Part shown: one piece after another, positions 1 through 5,005 of the stretch | Layout of the letters: each line of letters starts with the position of its first letter | Position numbering within the stretch: the first letter of the stretch is position 1 | Assembly: GCA_016839385.1 (NCBI GenBank) | Contig: JAEOUK010000510.1 | Coordinates: 1 to 8,656, forward strand | DNA: 8,656 bases | Reading direction: 5' to 3' | Source of the DNA: Promethearchaeota archaeon | Lineage (GTDB): Archaea; Asgardarchaeota; Lokiarchaeia; Sigynarchaeales; MK-D1 | Program-made: the position numbers and the translations under genes | Notes under the pieces: generated by a model | What the model was told of the DNA's origin: nothing | Database searches by the model: none | The model's input: only the letters and a program-made list of their open reading frames with translations

Positions 1-842
1 CTCTCGATTTTGTCCCTGCTATACAATTTTTCTAAAATAGATTTAGTTTTTGGTTTGATTGTGTTATTGATTATTCCCATAACACGATTGTAATCGGTTT
101 TAATAAAAGAAAAGTCTTCAAACGATAGTTGAGCATACAAGTGTTTATCCCGTATTTTCTGAAATCCTCTGAATATATAATACATGGGGATTGTACCCAC
201 GTTAAATTCGATTAATGTGTTTACCACCATTAAACCAAAACTCCACGTTCCTTGTTCTAATCGAATTCCAGATACCAATAAGCTTAGTTCGAGATTTAAC
301 TCGACAAGAGTTCCCACAATAAATATAAAAATAAAATCTTCCCATCGAAGTTTCTTAAATAATACCAAAATGACACCAACTAAAACGTTTCCCAATGCAA
401 CCAGAGTCATTATTAGACGTTGATTGCCTGCACTCATGTCTCGAGCAACTTCAATTATGGTATCATGCAGTGGGATCACTTGAGATAAAGCTCCAACCGA
501 CGCCCAACCCAAGAAATAGAGAATTGTAAATCCCACCATCTCCCTCTTATTCCGTTTTTCGAACATCACGAAACAATATGCAAATTGCGTAAATCCAGGG
601 GAAAATGTAAACCACATAAAAAATAAGTGGGGATTAATTGGACCGGAATACGTACGGCTACCAAGCACAATATACCAAATATAATAATCAATCAGAAGAT
701 ACATCCCCCAGCCAATTATTCCCCAAATAATTGGCAACCAATATTTTTTCTTGACCAAAAAGAAAATGAAAAATGCAAGGAACAATAAATCAAAATAAAT
801 GAAATCCAAACCAATCGTACGGGTTACAATCGGATCTGCCAT
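1..842 (-). CDS. Seven-helix integral membrane protein, function unknown (3' end cut by window edge)
   Basis: Reading leftward from an ATG at 842 gives 280 codons with no stop before the edge, so the C-terminus is missing. I do not recognise the family. Seven hydrophobic segments are visible at about residues 13-30, 35-60, 73-93, 103-122, 142-162, 168-192 and 203-224. Positive charges cluster in the loops after segments 1, 3, 5 and 7 (KKK 31-33, EKRNKRE 95-101, KKLRW 163-167, RGFQKIRDKH 225-234), which by the positive-inside rule puts the N-terminus outside and the C-terminal tail in the cytoplasm. Acidic residues lie inside helices: D52, E181, E185 and E212. Helix 7 has no lysine, so this is not a retinal-binding rhodopsin. 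The ATG is supported by a TATA-like box about 26 bp upstream, which suggests a leaderless mRNA. It lies 73 bp downstream of the 60-codon gene in the same direction. Confidence 0.8.
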   Translation of the reverse strand, partial: MADPIVTRTIGLDFIYFDLLFLAFFIFFLVKKKYWLPIIWGIIGWGMYLLIDYYIWYIVLGSRTYSGPINPHLFFMWFTFSPGFTQFAYCFVMFEKRNKREMVGFTILYFLGWASVGALSQVIPLHDTIIEVARDMSAGNQRLIMTLVALGNVLVGVILVLFKKLRWEDFIFIFIVGTLVELNLELSLLVSGIRLEQGTWSFGLMVVNTLIEFNVGTIPMYYIFRGFQKIRDKHLYAQLSFEDFSFIKTDYNRVMGIINNTIKPKTKSILEKLYSRDKIE

Positions 843-863
843 AAACCTACTCTAATTTTATAG

Positions 864-871
864 TATAAAAA
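864..871 (-). promoter_or_regulatory. TATA-like box for the membrane-protein gene
   Basis: On the minus strand the sequence TTTTTATA is centred about 26 bp upstream of the ATG at 842, the normal archaeal distance from TATA box to transcription start. This suggests transcription begins at or next to the start codon (a leaderless message). A second AT-rich stretch (CTATAAAAT) lies closer to the start but would be too near. It is an inference from spacing and composition; AT-rich DNA gives many chance matches. Confidence 0.35.
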
Positions 872-915
872 TAAGTTGATTGATAAGAATTAAGATTATT
901 TACAAGATTACTATT

Positions 916-1098
916 CTATGCAAAAATTTTTTTAGCTTCAGTTGAAAGATTGGTATTTACTGTAATAGCTGGTCCCTCTTCGCCAATTTCAATCTTTACG
1001 CTTTCTATTAATCCCAATTTCTTCATGATATGATAATATGAATAAAATTGATGTAAAGAAGGCACAAATTTATCGAAATCAACTTCTATTTCAGGCAT
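916..1098 (-). CDS. Microprotein of 60 residues, paralogue of the 58-residue neighbour
   Basis: A 60-residue protein from an ATG at 1098. Its family is not one I know. The predicted layout is a short beta strand (EIEVDF, 3-8), a helix (about 14-30), then two strands (SVKIEI 33-38 and PAITV 43-47) and a short charged tail. It aligns with the product of 1337-1513 over nearly its full length: both share F-(D/E)-K-(F/Y)-(V/I)-P-x-x-H-x-F-Y-x-x-Y-x-I-(M/L)-K-K, then I-x-I and P-x-I. That conservation is the main evidence that both are real genes. No Shine-Dalgarno site is visible upstream; an AT-rich element at about 1121-1130 could serve as a TATA box for a nearly leaderless message. There is no signal peptide or membrane segment, so a cytosolic location is inferred. 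Confidence 0.75.
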   Translation of the reverse strand: MPEIEVDFDKFVPSLHQFYSYYHIMKKLGLIESVKIEIGEEGPAITVNTNLSTEAKKIFA

Positions 1099-1131
1099 GA
1101 TGTGTCAATTTTTTTTATTATGTATTAATTT

Positions 1132-1140
1132 TTACGAAAT
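1132..1140 (-). promoter_or_regulatory. Near-palindromic ATTTCGTAA motif, copy 1
   Basis: On the minus strand ATTTCGTAA sits directly upstream of the AT-rich, TATA-like stretch before the 60-codon gene. Copies also occur at 1194-1203 and 3546-3555. The full form ATTTCGTAAT is a palindrome except for its fourth and seventh bases, as expected of a transcription-factor half-site pair. Operator function is inferred only from repetition and location. Confidence 0.3.
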
Positions 1141-1193
1141 GAATTATGTATGCTGATAATATCCCCATGATATGTTTTCAATTTACTCGGAAT

Positions 1194-1203
1194 ATTTCGT
1201 AAT
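1194..1203 (+). promoter_or_regulatory. Near-palindromic ATTTCGTAAT motif, copy 2
   Basis: This copy is inverted relative to copy 1 and lies 53 bp from it, inside the spacer between the two microprotein genes. Together they could form a two-site operator or the arms of a large hairpin with a 53-nt loop. The ten-base form is identical to the reverse complement of 3546-3555. Confidence 0.3.
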
Positions 1204-1236
1204 TTTTTCTTTATTTTTACTTTTAAAGATCAAGCA

Positions 1237-1248
1237 TTTAAGCTTAAA
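1237..1248. repeat. Perfect 12-bp palindrome in the microprotein spacer
   Basis: TTTAAGCTTAAA is its own reverse complement and lies about 140 bp upstream of the 60-codon gene and 89 bp past the stop of the 58-codon gene. With no loop it would not make a stable RNA hairpin, so a protein-binding site is more likely than a terminator. The wider spacer (1099-1336) holds no convincing gene; the longest frames are under 20 codons. Confidence 0.4.
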
Positions 1249-1336
1249 GACTTCTAAAATTATAGAATATTGATCAGTAAGTACTTAAAAATGATTCGGT
1301 GTGTTATACGACAAAATTAAGATTATGTTTCGAAAA

Positions 1337-1513
1337 CTAGTAGGAAATAGGAGATTCTTCATTATTTCGGATAATTTGAATGACTGGACGTTGTCCTTCA
1401 GGGCAGATAATTCGGATGTCTTTCACAAATTTCATCTTCTTTAGTATTTCATATTTTCTATAAAAATCATGCGGTTTGGGAATATATTTCTCAAATGAAA
1501 TGACAATATCCAT
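1337..1513 (-). CDS. Microprotein of 58 residues, paralogue of the 60-residue neighbour
   Basis: A 58-codon frame from an ATG at 1513 to a TAG at 1337-1339. The product starts MDIVISFEKYIPKPHDFYRK and continues with a helix ending in ILKK (23-26), a strand RIIC (34-37), and PVIQI (43-47). By eye it matches the 60-residue protein encoded at 916-1098 at about 17 of some 50 aligned positions, with many more conservative changes. The match centres on an F-(E/D)-K-x-x-P-x-x-H-x-F-Y core. The AGGAG at 1523-1527, nine bases before the ATG, is the best ribosome binding site in the window and fixes the start. It has one cysteine (C37) and no metal-binding cluster. Function is unknown; a small adaptor or nucleic-acid/protein-binding role is only a guess. 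The pair most simply arose by tandem duplication. Confidence 0.75.
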   Translation of the reverse strand: MDIVISFEKYIPKPHDFYRKYEILKKMKFVKDIRIICPEGQRPVIQIIRNNEESPISY

Positions 1514-1522
1514 GTTTGTTTT

Positions 1523-1527
1523 CTCCT
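1523..1527 (-). promoter_or_regulatory. Shine-Dalgarno site of the 58-codon microprotein
   Basis: AGGAG on the minus strand, followed by nine bases and then the ATG at 1513. It matches the anti-Shine-Dalgarno end of archaeal 16S rRNA. It contrasts with the other microprotein gene, which has no such site, so the two copies are probably translated at different efficiencies. Confidence 0.6.
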
Positions 1528-1595
1528 ATTTTTTGAGTTTGTTTGTTTTGAAGTTATCTATTTTTGTTTTTTTTTGTTCTATGATCCTATTTTTG
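1526..1595 (-). repeat. Three CAAAA(A)ATAG repeats in the leader of the 58-codon gene
   Basis: On the minus strand CAAAAATAG occurs at 1587-1595 and 1558-1566, and CAAAAAATAG at 1526-1535, spaced about 30 bp apart. The last copy runs directly into the AGGAG ribosome binding site. The surrounding leader is almost free of G and very A-rich, so it would be unstructured RNA. This could be a translation enhancer, a binding site for a regulator, or simple low-complexity sequence. Confidence 0.35.
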
Positions 1596-1623
1596 TCGGA
1601 ACTCATATTGTCTAGTTCTTAGA

Positions 1624-1649
1624 ATTTTTCCAACAAGGATTGGAATAAT
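1624..1649. repeat. Imperfect inverted repeat (hairpin or operator)
   Basis: TTCCAA (1628-1633) and TTGGAA (1640-1645) form a perfect 6-bp stem around a 6-base loop. After one mismatch three further A/T pairs extend it to 1624 and 1649. It lies roughly midway between the divergent genes, where an operator shared by both would be expected. It is not next to a gene end, so termination is less likely. Confidence 0.35.
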
Positions 1650-1730
1650 CACAAAAAATGAATTTTCTGAATAATGTCGTTTTTTGTCGTCTCCCTCAAA
1701 AAATAATCTTTACTTAGATCTGAAGAAATT

Positions 1731-1740
1731 GTATTTAAGC
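1731..1740 (+). promoter_or_regulatory. TATA-like box upstream of the prenyl synthase (distal)
   Basis: GTATTTAAGC preceded by the purine-rich GAAGAAATT, which resembles an archaeal BRE/TATA pair. Initiation about 26 bp downstream would give a leader of roughly 90 bases before the ATG at 1852. Confidence 0.35.
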
Positions 1741-1820
1741 CAATAGTGTGCATGAATCCCATTTCTATATCAATAAAATGCGAAAGTTTACACATATTAT
1801 TAAGTTCTCAGTAATGCTTA

Positions 1821-1830
1821 TGCTTTTAAG
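1821..1830 (+). promoter_or_regulatory. TATA-like box upstream of the prenyl synthase (proximal)
   Basis: TGCTTTTAAG is centred about 26 bp before the ATG at 1852 and would start a leaderless transcript. It competes with the distal box at 1731-1740; the lack of a Shine-Dalgarno site before 1852 favours this leaderless option. Confidence 0.35.
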
Positions 1831-1851
1831 AAATCAGAAGAATATTCACAC

Positions 1852-2955
1852 ATGGATGATTTCCTTAAGTCGGTGTCTGAAGAAAAAACAAAGATTGAAC
1901 TACGCATTAAACGCTTTTTTGTCAAGTTGATCAATAAAGAAGAAAATTTCTTACTCAGTGATTTCTACCAAAACCTTCGTGATTTCATTTTATCAAGCGG
2001 ATTTGCTAAAAGAATACGTCCTTTGGTCTTGATAAAAACATTTACAGGGTTAGCTATGGATAATCGGATAGAAAAATATCTAGACGAAGTATACAAAATC
2101 TCTGTAGCAGTTGAATTATTACATAATTCATCAATAATTCATGATGATGTTGTAGATCAAGATTTAACTAGGAGAGGAAAACCTACATTTCACAGAATTT
2201 ATAATGAAATGTTCAAAACTCTCAATGAAAATATTTATGGAGACGCTGATTTGTTCGGGAATGCAATTGCAATTCATGGAGGAGATGTTTGTGCATTCTT
2301 AGGACAAAATATAATCGTTGGATCAACTTTTGGTTCAACTAAGAGATTCCAAGCTCTATGGGATTTTCATGAGGGAATGAATTCTATTGGGAAAGGTAAA
2401 ATTATGGAACAATATGGGCAAATTAAATCCCTGGATAATTGGTCTCTTGAAGATTATCTTGAAGTTTCTGAATTGAAAACATCAAAACAATTTGAAACAG
2501 CAGCTGCAATAGGTGCAGCTCTTGCAGATGCTCGTTTATCTCAAATTAAACCACTAAAAATGTCCATGAAGTATATTGGATTGGCTTATCAGATTCAAAA
2601 TGATATAAATGATACGTTTGGTAATCCTGAAATGAAATCGATAGATATGGATATCAAAGAACGCCGACGTAATATTCTCCTGATTACTGCTTATCAGAAT
2701 GCAGGTCCTAAGCAGAAAAAAGAAATGTTATCAATCTTGAATTCGGAAGAAGAATTACAATTTGAGCAAGTCGAGGTTATTCGAGGAATAATTAAAAATA
2801 CAGGTTCACTGGAATTCGCAAATTTATTCTCAAAGAACATGATCCAACATGCGCAACAAGAATTGGATAAGATTTATCCTGGATTGAGTGATGATTCCAT
2901 GAATTTCTTCCAAAATTTACTAAAATTTATCCCAGAGAAATATACATCAATTTAA
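1852..2955 (+). CDS. trans-Polyprenyl diphosphate synthase (geranylgeranyl diphosphate synthase or longer-chain type)
   Basis: This enzyme joins isopentenyl diphosphate units to an allylic diphosphate, in archaea making the chains of membrane ether lipids or quinones. The fold markers are in order: KRIRP (53-57), which binds isopentenyl diphosphate; the first aspartate-rich motif DDVVD (98-102) followed by RRG (107-109); the GGD helix (143-145); KT (209-210); and the second aspartate-rich motif, here NDIND (250-254). The first aspartate of the second motif is replaced by asparagine. Positions four and five before the first motif are serines (S93, S94), small residues rather than the aromatic ones that limit chain length in farnesyl synthases, and DDVVD..xxRRG resembles octaprenyl and solanesyl synthases. 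So a product longer than C20 is possible. At 367 residues it is somewhat long, partly from an insertion at about 121-135. The gene stands alone, convergent with the longin-like gene. Confidence 0.93.
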   Translation: MDDFLKSVSEEKTKIELRIKRFFVKLINKEENFLLSDFYQNLRDFILSSGFAKRIRPLVLIKTFTGLAMDNRIEKYLDEVYKISVAVELLHNSSIIHDDVVDQDLTRRGKPTFHRIYNEMFKTLNENIYGDADLFGNAIAIHGGDVCAFLGQNIIVGSTFGSTKRFQALWDFHEGMNSIGKGKIMEQYGQIKSLDNWSLEDYLEVSELKTSKQFETAAAIGAALADARLSQIKPLKMSMKYIGLAYQIQNDINDTFGNPEMKSIDMDIKERRRNILLITAYQNAGPKQKKEMLSILNSEEELQFEQVEVIRGIIKNTGSLEFANLFSKNMIQHAQQELDKIYPGLSDDSMNFFQNLLKFIPEKYTSI

Positions 2956-2989
2956 TTGAGCGATAAATCAAGTGAGAAATTATTTCAAA

Positions 2990-3457
2990 TTAAAACATTG
3001 AACTAAATCTATCTTCACTTTTCAGTATTAAATCTTTGAAAATCTTATCAAACCTGTTTGTGAATTTTATAAAATAATTTGATTCTTTTGTAATAATATC
3101 ATTTACACTATATCTATTCAAGAATTGTTCGAGTGCTCTTTTCATACACAATTTTACCGCTTTTTCATTTGTATCTTTTTCTATAATGGTAAAAATCATC
3201 AAGGAATGAGCTTTTACGTCTTCTTCATTTATGACAGGTATCTCTAAATTTCGTGACAAAGCTACCAGGGTGTAAGAACTTAAAGTAAAAGAATCCAATT
3301 CCGTGTTGAATGCATCGTGAGCGAATCCATCAACTGCAGCTAATAAACCCGCTCTAAGTTGATTATCTAATGCATTAGATGCATCATAATATTTTTTCTC
3401 AATAAGTATGTTGCCATCCAATAAAATTCCAGTCTCAAAAATTGCGATAATTCTCAC
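2990..3457 (-). CDS. Longin/roadblock-like domain protein
   Basis: A 155-residue protein without a signal peptide or membrane helix. The order of predicted elements is a strand pair (RIIAIFE 2-8, with GNILIEKKYY 15-24), a helix with the pattern LRAGLLAAVDGFAHDAF (34-50), strands (LDSFTLSSYTLVALS 54-68 and LMIFTIIEK 86-94), and a long helix (97-116). This matches what I remember of longin/roadblock folds, and small proteins with an L-x-A-G-L-L-x-A-x-x-x-F-A core are frequent in Asgard archaea, where they are thought to partner small GTPases. No GTPase gene is in the window. Start: a GTG at 3455-3457 preceded immediately by an in-frame TAG, so the frame cannot extend; the next methionine would remove the first strands. 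It faces the prenyl synthase with a 34-bp gap. The C-terminal 40 residues are lysine-rich and outside the domain. The assignment rests on pattern memory. Confidence 0.6.
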   Translation of the reverse strand: MRIIAIFETGILLDGNILIEKKYYDASNALDNQLRAGLLAAVDGFAHDAFNTELDSFTLSSYTLVALSRNLEIPVINEEDVKAHSLMIFTIIEKDTNEKAVKLCMKRALEQFLNRYSVNDIITKESNYFIKFTNRFDKIFKDLILKSEDRFSSMF

Positions 3458-3528
3458 CTAAAATAATGTTCTTCTTTACCCAAGTATCATTCATTCCTTT
3501 GGTATATAGATCACTTCAGTAATTCAAT

Positions 3529-3538
3529 CTTATATATT
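3529..3538 (-). promoter_or_regulatory. TATA box for the longin-like gene
   Basis: AATATATAAG on the minus strand is the strongest TATA-like element in the window. Initiation some 26 bp downstream gives a leader of about 50 bases before the GTG at 3457. A second candidate (TCTATATACC, 3501-3510) would give a leader of about 20-25 bases. The ATTTCGTAAT motif lies about 8 bp upstream of the stronger box. Confidence 0.45.
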
Positions 3539-3545
3539 CACCCAT

Positions 3546-3555
3546 TATTACGAAA
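3546..3555 (-). promoter_or_regulatory. Near-palindromic ATTTCGTAAT motif, copy 3
   Basis: An exact copy, in reverse orientation, of the ten bases at 1194-1203. It sits just upstream of the TATA box of the longin-like gene, the place where archaeal activators or BRE-like elements act. The same intergenic region has a looser relative, ATCGTAAT, ending at about 3622. A common regulator of the microprotein and longin-like genes is a hypothesis. Confidence 0.3.
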
Positions 3556-3667
3556 TTCACAAATATTTGGAAAATAATAGAGAGACAAAATACATTTTTC
3601 TTATAACTCAATTTAATCGTAATTTTTCATATTGAACGGTGTTTACTGAATTTGTGGTAATGATTAG

Positions 3668-3676
3668 TTTTATAAG
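3668..3676 (+). promoter_or_regulatory. TATA box for the alpha/beta hydrolase gene
   Basis: TTTTATAAG on the plus strand, within the divergent region 3458-3754. Initiation about 26 bp downstream would leave a leader of roughly 55-60 bases, long enough to hold the AAGGAG and GAGG purine stretches that precede the start at 3755. Confidence 0.45.
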
Positions 3677-3754
3677 GTAAGACAATCTTTTTTTTGAGCC
3701 TTTAATTAATCAATTCAACTTACAAACAGAGGATAAGGAGAATACTTGAGGTAA

Positions 3755-4594
3755 ATGATCACCATGCCCCCGTATTATAAAAATAAAAATAATCTCAATT
3801 TATTTTATGAGATCTTTAACGGGCATCAAGATCAAAAGACTCCAATTATAATGCTCCATGGATTTGGTTCTTCTGGTGCATTTTTTCAAGAACAACTACG
3901 GATTCTCAAAAATAAGCACAAAGTTGTTATGTTTGATGCTGAGGGTCATGGCAAGAGTGAAAAAAATCCCTACGAAAAACCAGATGCACACTTGATTAGA
4001 GATAGTATAGTTGATATTCAAGAATTATTATACATATTGAATCTTGATGTACCAGTAGTATTAATTGGTCATAGTTTAGTTGGCGGAGGAATTGCGCAAC
4101 AATTCGCTATAAATTACCCCGATCAAGTAAAATGCTTAATTCTCCTTAATTCAGGCACGTTTTTGATTGACAATACTATACGAAATATCTTCTGGAATTT
4201 ATTACCTCAATTAGTTCGTATGGAATTTAACGATCTAATCCTAGATAATATTGAGGTTCTCCTTGATAAAACCATCCCCTTTATTCGTGGAGCACTTCTT
4301 GGTGATGAAGATTCTACAGACTTCTTCTACGAAAAATTAGATGGAATTGTCGAGAGTGAAATATTTGACATGATCCAAAATCCAATTGATCCTTCTAAAA
4401 TTCGATGTCCCACGTTAGTGATTGGAGCAGAATTAGATAATTATGCTCCTTTATGGATGTCAAAGGATCTGGCAAAAAAAATTCCAAACTCCACATATCG
4501 TGTTGCGACGATGTGTGGTCATTTTGGTCCAAATCATCGTCCTGAAATATATAATAAAATGATCTTAGATTTCCTTGACAAATTAGGGATTTAA
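3755..4594 (+). CDS. Alpha/beta hydrolase fold protein
   Basis: A 279-residue hydrolase of the lipase/epoxide-hydrolase type; the substrate cannot be read from the sequence. Visible marks are the oxyanion loop HGFG (35-38), the strand-turn DAEGHGKS (61-68), the nucleophile elbow GHSLVG with S107, a helical lid region (about 140-205), the acid D228 in GAELDNYAP, and H256 in CGH. All three catalytic residues are present. The elbow is unusual: in GxSxG the last glycine is replaced by valine (V109), with glycine following. No signal peptide is present, so it acts in the cytosol. The start is uncertain: ATG 3755 has GAGG only three bases before it, whereas ATG 3764, three codons on, has the same GAGG at a wider spacing of twelve bases. 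AAGGAG further upstream could also serve. The MazG-like gene follows 57 bp downstream. Confidence 0.9.
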   Translation: MITMPPYYKNKNNLNLFYEIFNGHQDQKTPIIMLHGFGSSGAFFQEQLRILKNKHKVVMFDAEGHGKSEKNPYEKPDAHLIRDSIVDIQELLYILNLDVPVVLIGHSLVGGGIAQQFAINYPDQVKCLILLNSGTFLIDNTIRNIFWNLLPQLVRMEFNDLILDNIEVLLDKTIPFIRGALLGDEDSTDFFYEKLDGIVESEIFDMIQNPIDPSKIRCPTLVIGAELDNYAPLWMSKDLAKKIPNSTYRVATMCGHFGPNHRPEIYNKMILDFLDKLGI

Positions 4595-4622
4595 CTATAT
4601 TGACAATCGATTAACAGCTGTC

Positions 4623-4629
4623 TTTTTTT
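4623..4629 (+). terminator. T-tract after the hydrolase gene
   Basis: Seven thymines 28 bp past the hydrolase stop codon, preceded by the small palindrome ACAGCTGT. Archaeal polymerases often stop at T-rich tracts without a hairpin. If it works, the following MazG-like gene would need its own promoter, and none is obvious in the 57-bp gap, so partial read-through is also possible. Confidence 0.3.
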
Positions 4630-4651
4630 CACAAAAATACAAACGAAATTT

Positions 4652-5005
4652 ATGGATGATATTACAACTACCTTGTCTGAATTAAAACAAGTTATGACTA
4701 AATTTGTCAAAGAACGGGATTGGACAGGTTACCATAACCCAAAAGAACTAGCAATCGCGATATCAGTTGAAGCTAATGAACTTTTGGAGTTATTTTTATT
4801 TGAAAACCAATCGATGGAGAAAATTCGTTCGAATTCGAAATTGATCCAATCCATAACAGAAGAGATAGCCGATGTGTTTGCATACTTAATTTCCATGATA
4901 AATAGTTTAAACTTGGATTTGACAACAATATTCTTAAGTAAGATGGAAAAAAATCGCAGAAAATACCCATTAAAAGAGTTTAATGGAAATTATATAAAAA
5001 AATAA
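4652..5005 (+). CDS. MazG-like nucleotide pyrophosphohydrolase (dCTPase-type)
   Basis: A 117-residue all-alpha enzyme that cleaves nucleoside triphosphates to the monophosphate and pyrophosphate, as a guard against unwanted or damaged nucleotides. The stretch ERDW (21-24) with H28 and P30 followed by helix E40-xx-E43 closely resembles vertebrate dCTP pyrophosphatase 1 and its prokaryotic relatives. The second metal-binding set is EEIAD (70-74), where E71 and D74 would bind magnesium together with E40 and E43. The length fits the single-domain members, which act as dimers or tetramers; full MazG has two domains. No Shine-Dalgarno site precedes the ATG. Its stop codon lies in a hairpin shared with the convergent peptidase gene. 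The choice of dCTP as substrate is an inference from the ERDW-type core. Confidence 0.88.
   Translation: MDDITTTLSELKQVMTKFVKERDWTGYHNPKELAIAISVEANELLELFLFENQSMEKIRSNSKLIQSITEEIADVFAYLISMINSLNLDLTTIFLSKMEKNRRKYPLKEFNGNYIKK

Larger units (their letters stand above)
1514..1851. other. Long intergenic region between divergent genes
   Basis: This 338-bp gap separates the leftward microprotein genes from the rightward prenyl synthase gene. It contains, from left to right, the AGGAG site and CAAAAATAG repeats described separately, a hairpin (1624-1649), short direct GTCG(T)n copies near 1677-1691, and two TATA-like boxes facing the prenyl synthase. No tRNA, snoRNA-like box pair or convincing frame is visible. 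Confidence 0.6.
3458..3754. other. Divergent promoter region
   Basis: This 297-bp gap lies between the longin-like gene (leftward) and the hydrolase gene (rightward). It carries promoters for both, the ATTTCGTAAT motif, a 10-bp palindrome CAAATATTTG (3560-3569) and an eight-T run near 3688-3695 inside the predicted hydrolase leader. No additional gene is seen. Confidence 0.6.

Noticed and set aside
184..423. Open frame of 79 codons on the plus strand
   Set aside because: It lies wholly antisense to the membrane-protein gene, whose hydrophobic pattern and charge distribution are coherent; the plus-strand product is low-complexity and has no ribosome binding site.
1..842. Rhodopsin identity for the seven-helix protein
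   Set aside because: The last helix contains no lysine for a Schiff base and no rhodopsin motif was seen.
1748..1930. GTG-started frame of 60 codons ahead of the prenyl synthase
   Set aside because: It overlaps the true gene by 79 bases in another frame, has no Shine-Dalgarno site and no recognisable composition. A leader peptide cannot be excluded but nothing supports it.
4773..4970. Minus-strand frame of 65 codons
   Set aside because: It is antisense to the MazG-like gene, which has a full catalytic motif set.
3755..5005. Toxin-antitoxin or defence module formed by the hydrolase and MazG-like genes
   Set aside because: Both proteins look like ordinary housekeeping enzymes, they are separated by a T-tract, and no toxin or nuclease motif is present.
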